A DNA stretch of 64,000 bases from Scilla litardierei (GCA_030789695.1 CM061139.1:104382837-104446836), one strand, 5' to 3'. Positions 33,807 through 45,943 are shown, counted from the stretch's first letter. Made by a program: numbers and translations. Notes: a model not told the origin generated them from the sequence alone.

Positions 33807-36232
33807 GTATTATCTTAGTGGCCTCCCACTCAGCTCTGACTTTATTTGAATTCGGAGCTTTCCTGTGTGTTATATCCCAGAAGTTTGTAGTTAAACACTC
33901 GATCCCTACCTACTCACTTCTCAAGAGATGGAATATTGCAACCGGAGGTGGCTTAGTAAGTGTTACCTTGGGATGCAAATCATGTCCCTTAGTGATTTGC
34001 GGACATGAACTTTATGCCGACTTCATGGTCTTGGACACACATAACTTTGATGCTATTCTCGGCATGGACTGGTTAGGGACTTTCTATGCTACTATCGACT
34101 GTCATAAGAAGAAAGTAGTATTCGAAATTCCCGACCATCAGGTGTTCGAATTCATCAGTGGCAGCCGTTCGCTCAAGCCTGTCAGATTTCGGGCTCAGCT
34201 GAACAAAGCGATCCTCGCATCTATACAAGTCGAACCGGAGAAGCCTGCAGTGGTTCGAGACTTCGAAGATGTATTTCCAGAAGATATTTCTAGATTGTCG
34301 CCTGATCGAGCTTTGGAATTCAGTATTGATCTGATGCCAAATACTCAACTAATCTCGAAGGCACCTTACCGTATGGCTCCAGCAGAACTTGAAGAACTAC
34401 GGAAGAAGTTGGACGATCTGTTGCAGAAAGGATTCATTCATCCCAGTGTGTCTCCCTGGGGTGCACCTGTACTGCTGGTCAAGAAGAAGGATGGATCGAG
34501 AAGAATGTGCGTGGATTATCGGGAAATGAACAATGTCACTGTGAAGAATAAGTACCCGTTACCTCGCATTGATGACATTTTTGATCAACTCGGTGGATCA
34601 CGAGTTTTCTCGAAGTTGGACCTCAGGAGTGGATATCATCAGGTGAAGGTCAAGAATGAGGATGTCTACAAGACAGCTTTTCGGACCAAGTATGGACACT
34701 ACGAGTTCGTTGTCATGCTGTTCGGTGTGACCAACGCTCCTGCAGTATTCATGAATCTCATGAATCTCATATTCTATGATTTTCTGGATAAATTCGTAGT
34801 GATATTCATTGATGACATATTGGTCTACTCAAAGAGCGAGAAGGAGCATGCTGAGCATCTGCGGATGGTTTTGGAGACGCTTCGACGTCATCAGTTGTTT
34901 GCCAAGTACAGCAAGTGCGAGTTCTGATTGGATCGGATTGCATTTCTTGGACATGTGGTATCAGGCGAAGGTATCTCAGTTGATCCAGAGAAGGTTACAT
35001 CAGTCAGTAATTGGCCTACTCCTAGGTCAGCATCAGGGATCCGGAGTTTCCTAGTATTGGCGGGATACTACCATAAATTCATTCAGGATTTCTCGAGGAT
35101 AGCAGAGCCCATGACTCGACTGACGAAGAAGGACGTCAAGTATGTTTGGTCAGACACTTGCGAGCAAGCATTTGGGACTTTGAAAGCAAAGCTGACATCT
35201 ACACCAGTTCTGGCTATTCCAGATAGAATTGGAGGATTCGAGATCTTTTACGATGCCTCGGGCAAGGGTCTTGGATGTGTTCTGCATCAACACGGTCATG
35301 TAGTCGCTTATGCTTCTCGGCAGTTGAAGATTCACGAGAAGAATTACCCGAATCACGACTTGGAGTTAGCCGCTGTTATCTTTGCTTGGAAGATTTGGAG
35401 ACATTTCTTACTGAGTGAGAAAGTGAAGATTTTCACTGATCACAAAAGTTTGAAATATATTTTCACTCAGAAGGAATTGAATATGAGATAGCGCAGATGG
35501 TTAGAGCTGATGGCTGATTACGACATCGACCTTCAGTATCATCCAGGGAAGGTTAATGTTGTACCTGACGCTTTGAGCAGACTTCCAGCGGTTATGACTC
35601 TCACAGTTCAGTGGAGGTTACAATAGGATCGGTGTGAGATGAACACAGAGGTTGTGTTACCTGGAGTCACATCATCGTTGATGAATATGCAGATTCAGTT
35701 GACAATAGTGGATCGGATCAAAGCTGCACAGTCTGGAGATGCTAAACTGTAGAAGATCCGAGAACAAGTTGAAGCTGGACTTCGGACGGACTTTATCATT
35801 CATGAGGATGGTTCCTTGAGATACGGCAGTAGGATCTGCGTACCTTCTGGTGATATCAGAGATGAGCTGATGAATGAAGCTCATAGTTATCCCTATTCCA
35901 TACATCCTGGTGGAACCAAGATGTACAAGGATCTCCGTCTGAATTTTTGGTGGCACGGTATGAAGAGGAGCGTAGCTCATAGCGTCGCCAAATGTCTTGT
36001 GTGTCAGCAGGTGAAGGCTGAACACCATCGCGTTGCCGGATTACTTCAACCTCTGTCGATTCCGGAGTGAAAGTGGCAGCACATCACCATGGATTTCGTA
36101 ACGGGACTAACTCAGAGCACCAAGCAAAATGACGCAATTTGGGTTATCGTTGACCGATTAACCAATTCTCTGCATTTCATACCTTTTCGAGTAGGACAAG
36201 CTACAGAGATACTTGCGAAGAAGTATATGGAG
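33807..36232 (+). pseudogene. Element D protease, RT, RNase H and integrase N-terminal half (exon 2)
   Basis: One reading frame through the exon. The protease region keeps the DAILGMDWL flap-side motif, but the usual catalytic D-S/T-G is not recognisable (LFEFGAF at 33836). RT shows [26 protein letters not shown] and catalytic FIDDILVYS (about 34804). RNase H shows [26 protein letters not shown] and [10 protein letters not shown]. The integrase H2C2 zinc finger (HPGGTKMY; CLVCQQVK) and WQHITMDFVTGL follow. In-frame stops: 34925-34927 TGA, 35489-35491 TAG, 35624-35626 TAG, 35750-35752 TAG and 36068-36070 TGA. No frameshift is seen in this exon. Confidence 0.94.
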
Positions 36233-36302
36233 GTAAATATCTTTCTTATACCTTTGTAACTTCTTTCTAGTATACGTCGTGATGTGATCGATAATCGTGC
36301 AG
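36233..36302 (+). other. Probable intron 2 in element D integrase (70 nt)
   Basis: Begins GTAAATATC and ends ATCGTGCAG; T-rich in its first half, with in-frame stops. Removal at phase 0 joins EILAKKYME to [10 protein letters not shown], an uninterrupted integrase core as in related elements. Confidence 0.75.
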
Positions 36303-37209
36303 GAGATTGTGCGATTACATGGAGTTCCCGTGAGTATCGTTTCCGACCGGGACACAAGATTCACGTCTCAATTCTGGAAGAGTTTGCAGACCAATCTGGG
36401 TACCAGTTTGAAATTCAATACTGCGTATCACCCGCAGACTGATGGACAGTCGGAGCGCACTATCAAGATATTGGAGGACATGTTGAGAGCTTGCATGTTG
36501 GATCTCAAGGGTTCGTGGGAGGATCATCTACATCTGGTGGAATTCTCCTACAATAACAGTTACCAGGCAAGCATTGGCATGGCGCCATTTGCTGCTCTCT
36601 ATGGGAGGAAATGTCGATCCCCATTGAGTTGGGATGACGTTGGTGATAGAGAACTGTTGGGACCAGAGATGATAGTTGAGGCTGTAGATGTTGTGTGTGA
36701 TATCAGAGACAAGCTTCGGATTGCTCATGACCGTTATAAGCATTGGACAGATGCTAAACGGCGTCCTCAGGAGTTTCAGCCGGGAGATCATGTATTCCTG
36801 AAGATCTCACCGAATCGAGGAGTGATTCGCTTTGGGAAGCGAGGCAAGCTTAGTCCGAGATATATTGGACCTTTCTATGTGCTAGGGCAAGTTGGAGAGA
36901 TAGCTTATCGCTTAGCATTACCACCGTCCTTTGAGGGATCGAGTACATGATGTCTTTCATGTGTCCGAGCTGCATCGTTATATCAGCGACCCCTCGCACG
37001 CTGTGGACTACTCAGAGATCACAGTTCGACCAGATCTGACGTATGAACAGCAACCAATGGAGATCTTAAATCGACGTCAGAAAGTCTTCAGGACCAAGAC
37101 TGTTGATCAAGTCAAAGTGATGTGGCATCGCGACTCGCCAGGAGAATCTACTTGGGAGCGGGAAGATGAGATACAAGAGCGTTATCCATATTTGTTTTCT
37201 ACTCCTTAG
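36303..37209 (+). pseudogene. Element D integrase C-terminal part and chromodomain (exon 3)
   Basis: The integrase core continues ([30 protein letters not shown]) with the last catalytic acidic residue region, then the GPF/Y-type segment ([20 protein letters not shown]). A one-base frameshift near 36935-36945 moves the frame to the final part, DVFHVSELHRYI followed by a chromodomain (PMEILNRRQKVFRTKT; VMWHRDSPGESTWERE) ending at the TAG at 37207-37209. A chromodomain after integrase is the hallmark of chromoviruses and is thought to steer insertion into marked chromatin. Confidence 0.93.
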
Positions 37210-37240
37210 TTGATAAGAATTCCGAGGACGAATTTTCTTA

Positions 37241-37252
37241 AGGTGGGTAGAA
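37241..37252 (+). promoter_or_regulatory. Element D polypurine tract
   Basis: AGGTGGGTAGAA immediately before the 3' LTR. Confidence 0.8.
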
Positions 37253-40246
37253 TGTAACGGCCGGTATTTTTAGCCGTGCTTTAGTTCGTGTGTGTCGGTA
37301 TTTTCGACTCTGTACTTCCGTATTTACCGTATCATCGTTAATTAATCATCACGTTTAATTAAAAACTTTAATTTAATTATCTTGTTAATTATTTTTGTTA
37401 TTTTTACTAATTACTTTTGTTAATTTAATAATTACATTTTATAACTTAATTAACTAATTAAATATTCTTCATTCAACAAACACGTTTATTTTTTTGAGGA
37501 GAAGTCTTTCACGTATTCTTTCCCCTAATTAGTCAGCGACACCATTTAAACCCATCTTCATCGTTAACCTAATCTAATTAATTCTCTTGACAAATTGGAA
37601 ATATTTCCCTGCTAACTCCTTCTTAAGACAATACTTCATCTGCAAACTCATCTTCTTCATTCCTGCCAATCTCTTGCCAAACCAACCCTCCATCAAAAGA
37701 ATTCTTCCCAAACCAGAAACCCAAATCCAAAACCCAAACAATTTCAGATCTGAACTAAACTCAAAACAGCACAAACCATTTTAGATCCAAACAGAAAGGG
37801 GAAAAGAAACAAATCTGAAATTATTTCAGATTAAAACCCATACAACCCCTCTTCTTCCCTCATCTTATTCCTCTTCCCTCCCTTGGCCGAACCCTTCCCC
37901 AGCCCTAGCCACCGGCCGGACCCCCTGTGCGTCGCCCGCCGCCGCTCGCTGGAGCTCAGCACAGCCGCCACTGACTGCCACCCGTCGGAGGCCGTCGCTC
38001 CGTCGCCGTGAGCCCCTCCCCCTCGCGCAGTACAGTGAGTCTTCTCCCCTCCCTTGCCGTGAGTGTTTGCTGCCATTCAAAAAAAGAAAGAAACAAAAAA
38101 AAGAGAGAAACAAAGACAGCACCTGGGAAATAGAGAGAAGGGAGAGAGACTAGAGATAGGATAAAAGAGAGTAATAAGAAAGAGTTTATAATGTTAAAAT
38201 AAGAGAATAAGAGAGAGATATATTTGTTTACTAATATTATTAGATAAGGTTTGAGTTATAACCATGTAACTTGTTACCCCTTTAGTCAAACTTAGTAGGT
38301 GAATATTATTGTCATGTTCACCATATAATTAATCTTATAATTAGTGTGTAATTAGATTAGTGGGTTAATTAGCTTAATTGATTAATTAGTGTTGTTTTAA
38401 TTGTTCAATTGATTTGACCATATTAGTAAGATTAAAATAGGGTAATGATAAGTCGTACCATGTTAGTGTAACATGATATAACCGCCACCCTAGCTAGCGA
38501 ATCCCATAAAATTAGACGAACCCAATTTAGGGCTCAACTTAATTTTGTGGTTATCTTGCAATGAACCTAATTTGTTAAATTAACTAACAAAAACATAGAA
38601 CCATCATCACCATAATGTAGTACCCATCAAAACAAACCCAACGACACCAAAATCACAAAAATCGGACTAGTGTATGATTTATAGTGAAGATTTGAAGCTA
38701 GGAGATCGTTAGGCCATTTTCACGTAAAGTTGTATAACTAAAAATCTACATGTGAAATGACGCGTGAAACTACTTCCACCGTATTCTTGACTAAAAAAAT
38801 AATCCAACGACATATAATTCGATATATCTTAATTTAGAACAATAACAAGAATAATTAACTTTCTGATCAAATTCGTTAAATCTCATTTTCATCACTTTTA
38901 CTAATTATAATAAATGTTATTAATTAATGACGCAGATACGTCACGAACTTACCTGTCGTTACTCGGACAACCTAAACTGTCCCAGTCAGGCAAGCGTGCA
39001 GTTATTTTATGTTCTTTTGTGATATCTGATGTTGTACACTTAATTGCTGACACATACACACTTTTTAGAAATGCTAGACTTAAACTTGTGTGCGTGTGTG
39101 TGGACCCCTAAACAATCAAAATAAACACACTTTGTGAATGGTAATGTTTTTGGACATATATGATTAATTTTAGAACTATTGATACTCATAGAATGTTACA
39201 TGCCGATGGCTACCAGTTGCCGTTGGCTACCAGTTGTTACATGCAGTTGGCTACCAGTTGCAGTTGGCTACCAGTTGTTACATGCCGTTGGCTACCAGTT
39301 GCCGTTGGCTACCAGTTGTACATGTCATTGGCTACCAGTTGTTACATGCCGTTGGCTATTAGCTGACTAATCTCGTCGGTCACATGTGACTATGTCACAT
39401 GCGACTAGTCTGGACTCGTGTTTCAGTATATGACGGATTAGCATCCTGGCTGGTGATCCAGGAAGAACACGTGGGTGGGGTTGGTTCCTGGGCACTAGCC
39501 GGTAGTAAACGGGTCGCCTTTGGGGGCACTTGAAGGTGTATGTATTTACTATTTGTCTAACGGAGGGAGTCTTAGTCACAGACTTGCACACACATTTAAA
39601 TAAATGAAAAAGAAAGTTAATTACAGACTGATGTTACATTACTCAACTGCCATGTTAATCTTTATAACAGAACTTCCATGCTAGTGTAATTTTCATAATT
39701 GTTTTAACTGTTTCAATTCATTGAAATACATGCTAGTGTAAATTTCTTTAACTGATGTAAAACTACCATATATAACTTGTTATATATCTTGCCTTGGGTT
39801 ATCTGACATCTACTTGCAGACCCTTGCTGACATACATTCATGTTGTTTGAATGTATGTCAGGTTATGAGACATGCAACCAGGAGGACGAGTTGTTGGATC
39901 AGAGTGATCCAATTGACCAGGATTTTGCTGAACCTGAAGTCCACCCTACCGTGGACTAGTTGCTGAATTATCACCGTTGCAGCTATTTACTTTTCATCTC
40001 TGTTGTTTGTAGGGTGTGTACCCACTTTATCTGTATCGCTATCGTGTAGGCCATGCTTGGGGCCCTTTTATTATTGTGTACTTTATCTGGATGTTGGCTT
40101 TAATATTTCTGTTGTTTTGAGTTGCATGCAAGTTCCTGCGAATGTTGTTTTCACAGACGCTTATTGGGTTCGAGTTTCACCGCTCCAACCTAAGCGGGCC
40201 TGCTCGCATCCTCACCCCCAAGTATAATGGGAAGCGGGACGTGACA
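37253..40246 (+). repeat. Element D 3' LTR
   Basis: 2994 bp, TGTAACGGCCGG...GACGTGACA. It has a C-rich block at 37840-38060, a minisatellite at 39207-39365, and a last 590 bp matching the end of the 5' LTR. Its ORFs are short and without motif. Confidence 0.88.
39207..39365 (+). repeat. Minisatellite 'ttggctaccagttg' in D 3' LTR
   Basis: Eight or more units of about 16-25 bp, alternating 'ggctaccagttgccgtt' and 'ggctaccagttgttacatg' types. Confidence 0.9.
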
Positions 40247-40412
40247 CTGGACGTACCCATGTTTGGGTAATCAGGGTAATATCTTGTGTTTGCGTTTGGA
40301 TTAATTGTGTTGATTAATTCCTCTTGCACTTATTATTCTGCATTTGCAAGTTAAATTTTATTTGCATACTTTATTGTTGTAGAGTATTGGACTTCTTCCT
40401 ACTTGGTATTAA
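40247..40412 (+). repeat. Remnant of another copia-type LTR
   Basis: Contains 'ctggacgtacccatg', 'gggtaatatcttgtgtttg' and 'cttgcacttattattctg', the kind of sequence seen near the ends of plant copia LTRs. It may be the target into which D inserted. No boundary could be fixed. Confidence 0.4.
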
Positions 40413-40768
40413 TGATGAGCAAACATAAATACTTGTGACTAATCCCCTATTTGTTGTTAATCCATTGCATAAGCATATCATGAAGATCAATTAACAATGG
40501 ATGTCACTTAAAGATCAATGAAAGCATCAAAGGTGGATTGGATGATTAAAGATGGTGACTGAAGCTTCCAGAAGACTTCAAGCTTATACTTTGGATAGAA
40601 GAGAGACTTCTACAAAATGTAATCTTTTTATTCTCTTCTAGTATGTAGCTTAGAAGTACAACTATGTTGGAGCACACACACATCTTCATTTCTGTCCTAG
40701 GAAATCATTAGATCACTTTTCCTTAGACTCCAATTCACATTTTTCAAGCATGTGCATGTTGTGATTTC

Positions 40769-41550
40769 AACAGGCGACTGATGAACGATTTACAGTCGCT
40801 TGTCTCGAAACATTCGACTGTGATTTTTTCTACAATCGCCTGTTATGCACATACTTAATCTGTTGACTTTTGGACCTTTTAAGCTTTAACTCCTTCAAGA
40901 GACTGCAGTTCAAAATACATGTGCATGTCCAAGCTACAATTGCATGTTATTTGTTAAACAGTTGTCTGTCTATCTTCAACCCAAATGAAAATTTTATTTT
41001 CATCTGGCCAGTCGACTGATGTTATATTAACAGTCGCATGTCCAAGGCATAATCGACGGTCAATGCTTCAACAGTCGTCTGTCTATGATTCCTCTACAGA
41101 CTCTGCTCTTTGGAAAACTTCTAGTTTTAATGACAGTCGACTGATATTGTATTGACAGTCGCCTGTCCAAGGCACAATCGACTGTTAATGCTTCAACAGT
41201 CGCATGTCTATGATTCCTCTACAGACTTTACTCTCTGGAAAGTTTAAGGTTTTAGTGACAGTCGACTGATGTTGGTTTCACAGTCGCCTTCCCATGGCAC
41301 AGGCGCCCGTGTGTTCCACATCAGTCGGCTGTCGTGTCTTTCCAAAACTTTCTGGGATTTTCTCAGCTTACCCATATTGCGGCCAGTCGCCTGTAGAAGG
41401 ATTTACAGTCGCTTGTTAGTTTTACAGGTGCATATCTTCTCTTCATCAGTCGACTGCCCACGTGGTAAGTTACCATTTGAATTCTCACTGACCCTCTAAC
41501 ACAGTGCAGCAGTCGACTGTGTTTTGTTCAACAGTCGTCTGTCGACTGTG
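40769..41550 (+). repeat. CAGTCGACTG palindrome array in E LTR
   Basis: Perfect palindromes CAGTCGACTG lie at 41009, 41134, 41259, 41447 and 41510. About fifteen variants (CAGTCGCCTG, CAGTCGCATG, CAGTCGTCTG, AATCGACTGT) lie between them. The array stops about 80 bp before the TATA box. Confidence 0.92.
41009..41295 (+). repeat. 125-bp tandem repeat in E LTR
   Basis: Units start at 41009, 41134 and 41259 (the last partial). Each full unit carries four copies of the palindrome-like motif. Confidence 0.9.
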
Positions 41551-41628
41551 TAAATTCTATCTGTTGGCTTTTTCTCCATAGATTTCAAAGGGGGTTTTGG
41601 GGATTCTGTTTGGGGGTTTTGGGGAACC

Positions 41629-41635
41629 TATAAAG
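41629..41635 (+). promoter_or_regulatory. TATA box of element E LTR
   Basis: TATAAAG within 'aacctataaagagtgc', just downstream of the palindrome array. Confidence 0.6.
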
Positions 41636-42319
41636 AGTGCTTTTACTGTTCCATTGAGGGATTACTCATTCTCTTGATCAACTCTTGAAAACCCCTAGCT
41701 TTCAATCTCAAGTTTTTCAAAGCTCTTAAATCCAAAGCCCTAGAGTTCCAATCTTATTCTCTCTTGCTCTCCAATCTAGAATCAAATGATATCCTCTAGG
41801 CAATTGGTGGTGACAAGAGAAAGGGCTTTTCTCTCTTTCAAAAGAGACCTCAACAAACAACACACTTGCTCCTTCAAGTTCTACTTCAAGGCATAGGTGA
41901 TTATAAGTGTTTCTATTTCATTATTTTATATCTTTCGATATTAGTTTAACTCTCTGTTTGTGAGAGTGGTTGGCTTGCTCCCAAGTTGTGGGAGTCAAGG
42001 ACATCGATTGTGTTTCGATTTCACTTGTAGGGTTGCTACAAGTGAGTTTAAGGAAACCTCAAGTTAGGGTTCTAACTTGAGTATCCGGTGGTATCCGGGT
42101 GGAAGGGACGTATGATTACCGGGAACAAGTTGGGAGTTAATTTGGGTAATCCGAACCCTTGAAACATCCTTGTGTTAGTATTGTTTCAATTTGGGTTTAT
42201 TTACATTTCGCTTTAATTGTTGGTTAGGAATTTAATTTGGTATTACTATCGTTTTAAATTGTATAAATACTATTCAACCCCCCTTCTAGTGTTTTTCTCA
42301 TAGCCAGGGTCCTTACAAT

Positions 42320-42330
42320 TGGTATCAGAG
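42320..42330 (+). promoter_or_regulatory. Element E primer-binding site
   Basis: TGGTATCAGAG, the plant initiator-Met tRNA primer site, two bases after the LTR. Confidence 0.93.
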
Positions 42331-42345
42331 TGTTGGTTTATAGCT

Positions 42346-44060
42346 ATGGCATCTAACAACAACAACTTTCCTCCACCGACTTCGTACAACAATCATGACC
42401 GTGATGGTGCGTCTACCGTCTTCGAAGAACAATCAACGGTTCGTCCTCCGTGTTTCAATGGCACGAATTTCGGCTATTGGAAATGCCGGATGGTGACGTT
42501 TCTTAGGAGTGCTTCTCTTTGGAGAACCCTCCACAAGGAATACGTTGAACCCTCCAAAGAGGATTTTGACAAATGGACTCCCTCCAAGAAGTCCGCTGAA
42601 GTGAACAATGCCAAGGAAATGAATGATCTTCATTATGCATTGGATTCGGATGAGTTCAATAAGATATGCATATGTAAGAGTGCATATCAAAATTTGGAAC
42701 CATCTCGTCGTTACCCACGAGGGAAGGAACAAGGTGAAGTTGTCTAAATTATATGTTGCAATACAAAACTTCGATATGTGTCATATGCAGGATAATGAGA
42801 GCATTGCAACAATGTACGGTCATTTCACCAACATCGCCAATGAACTTGAAGCTATTGGACAAGTCTACACCCAAGAAGAAAAGGTGAGAAAGATAATCAT
42901 GGGAATGACCTCGAAATGGGAAAGAAGAGTAATCTCCATTGAGGAGGTCAATGACATGAAGAACTACACCGTGGTGAATCTCATCGGTACTCTCATGTCT
43001 TATGAAGTAAGAAGGAAGAATCGATTGAAGATTAGAGCAATGATGAACCCAACGGAGGCCAAGAAGAAAGCGTTAGCATTCAAGGCTACTTCTTCATCCT
43101 CTGATAGTGAAGAATCAGAGAATGAAATGGACTTGCAAGAAATGGCACAAATGTTGAAGAAGTTCCAACACTTCTTTCGCAAAGGTAAATTTCCTTCCAA
43201 AAATAAATTTGATTCCACTAACAATACTTCATCTATTTGTTTTAAGTGTAACAAGCCAGGGCAAATCAATAAGGATTACCCAATGTTTAGAAACAAAGAG
43301 AAGTGGAAAGCTCCAAAATACCACAAGTCCGACAAATACAAGAAGGATAAGAAGAAAGGACTTGTTGGAACGTTCGATGATTTACGCGGAGATTCCTCAA
43401 GTGAATCTGAGGATGAAAAGGACGAGAGTGCCCATATGTGTTTCATGGCCCGAGAAGATCCACTCTCTAATAATAGTGATAGTGGCATCGATGAACCCGA
43501 GGTAACCATGGATGAACTTCGTATTGCTAACGAAGAATTATTTTCTAAGTATCAATCTCTTATGCTTAGATATACTATTTTAAAGAAATCAAATGTTAGC
43601 AAATCATCCATGCCATGCATTATCAACAATGACACCATTGTTGATACACTTACACTTGAGAAAGCCACTTTGGTTTCTCAAAATGACATCTTGAGAAATG
43701 AGGTGAATTCCCTCAAATCTCAACTAGATCAAACTTATCCTAAGGATAGTATTGATCTAGCTTCACTTAACACTCAATTAGGTATTGAGAATGATTCTCT
43801 TAAAACCCAAGTGCACAAGCTCAAAACACGTGTGTCCACCTTGGAACCAACATTTCTTCTCTTAAGGAGAAATATGAGCTCATGTCCTCCCAAGTTAAGA
43901 GATTAATAAAGGAAAATGGAAATCGGATGAATTGCTTGCAAACCAATTTCTAGCCACACATCGTTTTAGACTTGGTTATGTGAAAGCAAATGCATCCAAA
44001 TCTCGCACATCCTATAGTGGTGAACTATAGATTTTGTGAAGCCATCCTCTGGTGCATCCA
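42346..44060 (+). pseudogene. Element E gag
   Basis: Starts at the ATG at 42346 (MASNNNNFPPPTSYNNHD). The core shows PPCFNGTNFGYWKCRMVTFL. A frameshift near 42690 leads to the frame ending at 43906, with VTHEGRNKVKLSKL, YTQEEKVRKIIMGM and a basic-acidic tail. The zinc knuckle is damaged: CFKCNKPGQINKDYP lacks the normal histidine and final cysteine. The C-terminal part has a coiled-coil-like stretch (ILRNEVNSLKSQLDQ) before another break near 43850. Gag forms the particle in SIRE-type elements; this copy would not. Confidence 0.88.
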
Positions 44061-44760
44061 CAAGTGATGTCCAAAACACTATTGGTAGCAAACCTACCAA
44101 AAGGCCACCACTTCACAATCTCTTCCTTTTGGCAAGAAACCCACTAAGGGTGGAAACCAAATGAAAGGTCATGCATATATGTACACCAACTCTCATTCAC
44201 GTAGAAAATCTCCTACTTCACATGTGGATACTAATGACACTTTTTATGCTCCACATCCACGGACACGTGTAAACCCACACATGAGAAATACTCATGAACG
44301 TGCCCCTACACGTTCATATGCTCATACACATCATTTTTCTGAGTATGCTCATCCACCTCATGTTATGCATGTTCCATATGTTGCATATAACATGCATGCT
44401 CCTAAGTTTGCATACAACCCTTATATGTCCAATGCTTATCCACCTCCATCTTCATATGCTAGAACTCATACTCCTTGAAAGCACGCACCACATAGAACTA
44501 AATCAAATGTGCATGCAACTAGGAAAAGGACACCCAAAACATACACAATTTAGGGTCCTAAGAACACTAGCATAATTGATAGGAATGCTTATGATGAATC
44601 ATATTTTAATGATGTAAATAATAGTGGCAATTATGTTGGGAAGTGAAAGTCCAGTTGGACTTGGCTTCCAAAGGACTAATCCCATTAGACCCAACAAGAC
44701 TTGGGTACCATGAGCTTATGGTATATTATGTAGGTACCTAAGAAAAAGAAAGAGAGCAAT
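44061..44760 (+). other. Element E gag C-terminal/linker region, degraded
   Basis: Frames are broken. 44161-44478 is a His/Tyr/Pro-rich low-complexity ORF (YAHTHHFSEYAHPPHVMHV) typical of linker sequence; no domain recognised. Confidence 0.55.
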
Positions 44761-44980
44761 AAAAGTCGTATTGACTCTAAAAGGAAAGGATGGATACTCA
44801 ATAGAGATTGCTCCAAACATATGACGGGAGATCCTGTATTGCTCTCCGAAGTGATTAAGATCAAGGATGGTGCAACGGTCAGTTTTAGAGGTAATCAAAA
44901 GGGAACCATCATTGGAGTAGGCAAAGTCAGTAATCCCTCCAAACCACTTATTACAAATGTCTATTTAGCTAGTGGTTTAT
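44761..44980 (+). pseudogene. Element E protease, broken by F
   Basis: Reads KGWILNRDCSKHMTGDPVLL, aligning with the copia protease motif W-(I/L)-(I/L)-D-S-G. The catalytic Asp is replaced by Asn and the next two residues differ, so the enzyme is dead. The frame continues LITNVYLASGL and is cut at 44980 by F. It resumes in frame at 55422 (CHNLISISQLCDKG). Confidence 0.85.
44976..44980. repeat. Element F target-site duplication, left copy
   Basis: TTTAT, repeated at 55417-55421. Removal of F and one copy restores the E frame. Confidence 0.93.
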
Positions 44981-45932
44981 TGACGTCACCACGTTGTGTG
45001 CATGCAAAGTGTGCAATAATAAGGATTTGGGGGCGCGAGATTTAAATATTTGTAACCGCAAGCGCACGGTGTTGTAGTATGGCTTGGGGGTCGAACACAG
45101 GGAGGCGTGGTTGTGCTTGTGTTAGAAGGGACCCGATTCACCCTATGGGTGAGCTAGCCCGAATCGATAGATGGGTTGTCACGAATAGTAGATACGAGAT
45201 TAAACAATATAAAAGGAAACCCGGGACTTCGGTTTCCACCCTATCATGTGATTCTCGCTAATACGGTCGACGGATAGGACAACGATCGGAATTAGGTTTT
45301 AATGGTGAGACGTTGCCTCTAGAAGTGATACCAGCGTCCCATGGGCCCGATATTCCGGTCGGTGCCCAGGATGACACGTCGGACTACCCGGGTTCGGTCA
45401 GTGGGCATTCCCATGTCCATTAACACTGACCGACTCCGGGAGCACTAAGCTTGCAACGATAACTCCCAACATCTCATCCTGCCGTTTCCACGCACTAGGA
45501 TTCGATGTCTACGTTAAGGGCGTGAGCTATGGCTAGGGAGTCAACCGCCAAGTTTATTTCCCAGTGGCCCAATGGTCAAAGGCGTTCTTTTTCCAGCCGA
45601 TGACAATAAAACACCCCGCGTAACCAATAGATTCCTAATCCCTATCGATTTCCTAGTCCTATGGACGCATTAGGGAGAACCCACGAAGGGGTTTCCACCA
45701 AAATCCCAGATTGGGGAACTACTCACATATTTTAGGTAAAAAGCAATCTAAATGAAAATCGACCGTTAAAAACATAATCAGATGATTGAAATGCAATAAT
45801 AGCAATGCTATTAAGATAATATCAAAGTTTGGTAAAGATCAGAACACTTACAAATAACAAGAAAATTCCAGCCGTCACTATAGAGAAAAACAGTAAAAAA
45901 TACAACAGCTCCCGTTTCTGAAAACCTAGTGC

Positions 45933-45943
45933 TTATATATATA
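45933..45943 (-). promoter_or_regulatory. TATA box in F left LTR
   Basis: TATATATATAA on the - strand. Its counterpart in the right (promoter) LTR has been deleted. Confidence 0.55.

Larger units (their letters stand above)
2548..40246 (+). mobile_element. Element D: Tekay/Del-like Ty3/gypsy chromovirus, interrupted by A
   Basis: The element has the visible 3' end of its 5' LTR (2548-3145), a primer-site region (3146-3165), gag-pol with protease, RT, RNase H, integrase and chromodomain (32503-37209), a polypurine tract (37241-37252) and a 3' LTR (37253-40246). Element A (3166-32467, plus one TSD copy) splits it between primer site and gag. The protein order and C-terminal chromodomain place it with plant chromoviruses. 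Six in-frame stops and one frameshift make it defective. Its left end and TSD lie in or beyond the gap. Confidence 0.88.
40413..42317 (+). repeat. Element E 5' LTR
   Basis: The right end CCTTACA at 42317 is fixed by the primer site; the left end is inferred from TGATGAGC. U3 contains about twenty copies of a CAGTCGACTG-like motif (40769-41550), a 125-bp tandem repeat and a TATA box at 41629-41635. Confidence 0.75.

Noticed and set aside
40769..41550. Regularly repeated short palindromes resembling a CRISPR array
   Set aside because: The repeats are about 10 bp, variable, irregularly spaced and lie in a plant retrotransposon LTR with no cas genes.
42319..42345. Upstream start for E gag giving MVSECWFIA
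   Set aside because: That codon lies in the primer-binding site; the first ATG is at 42346.
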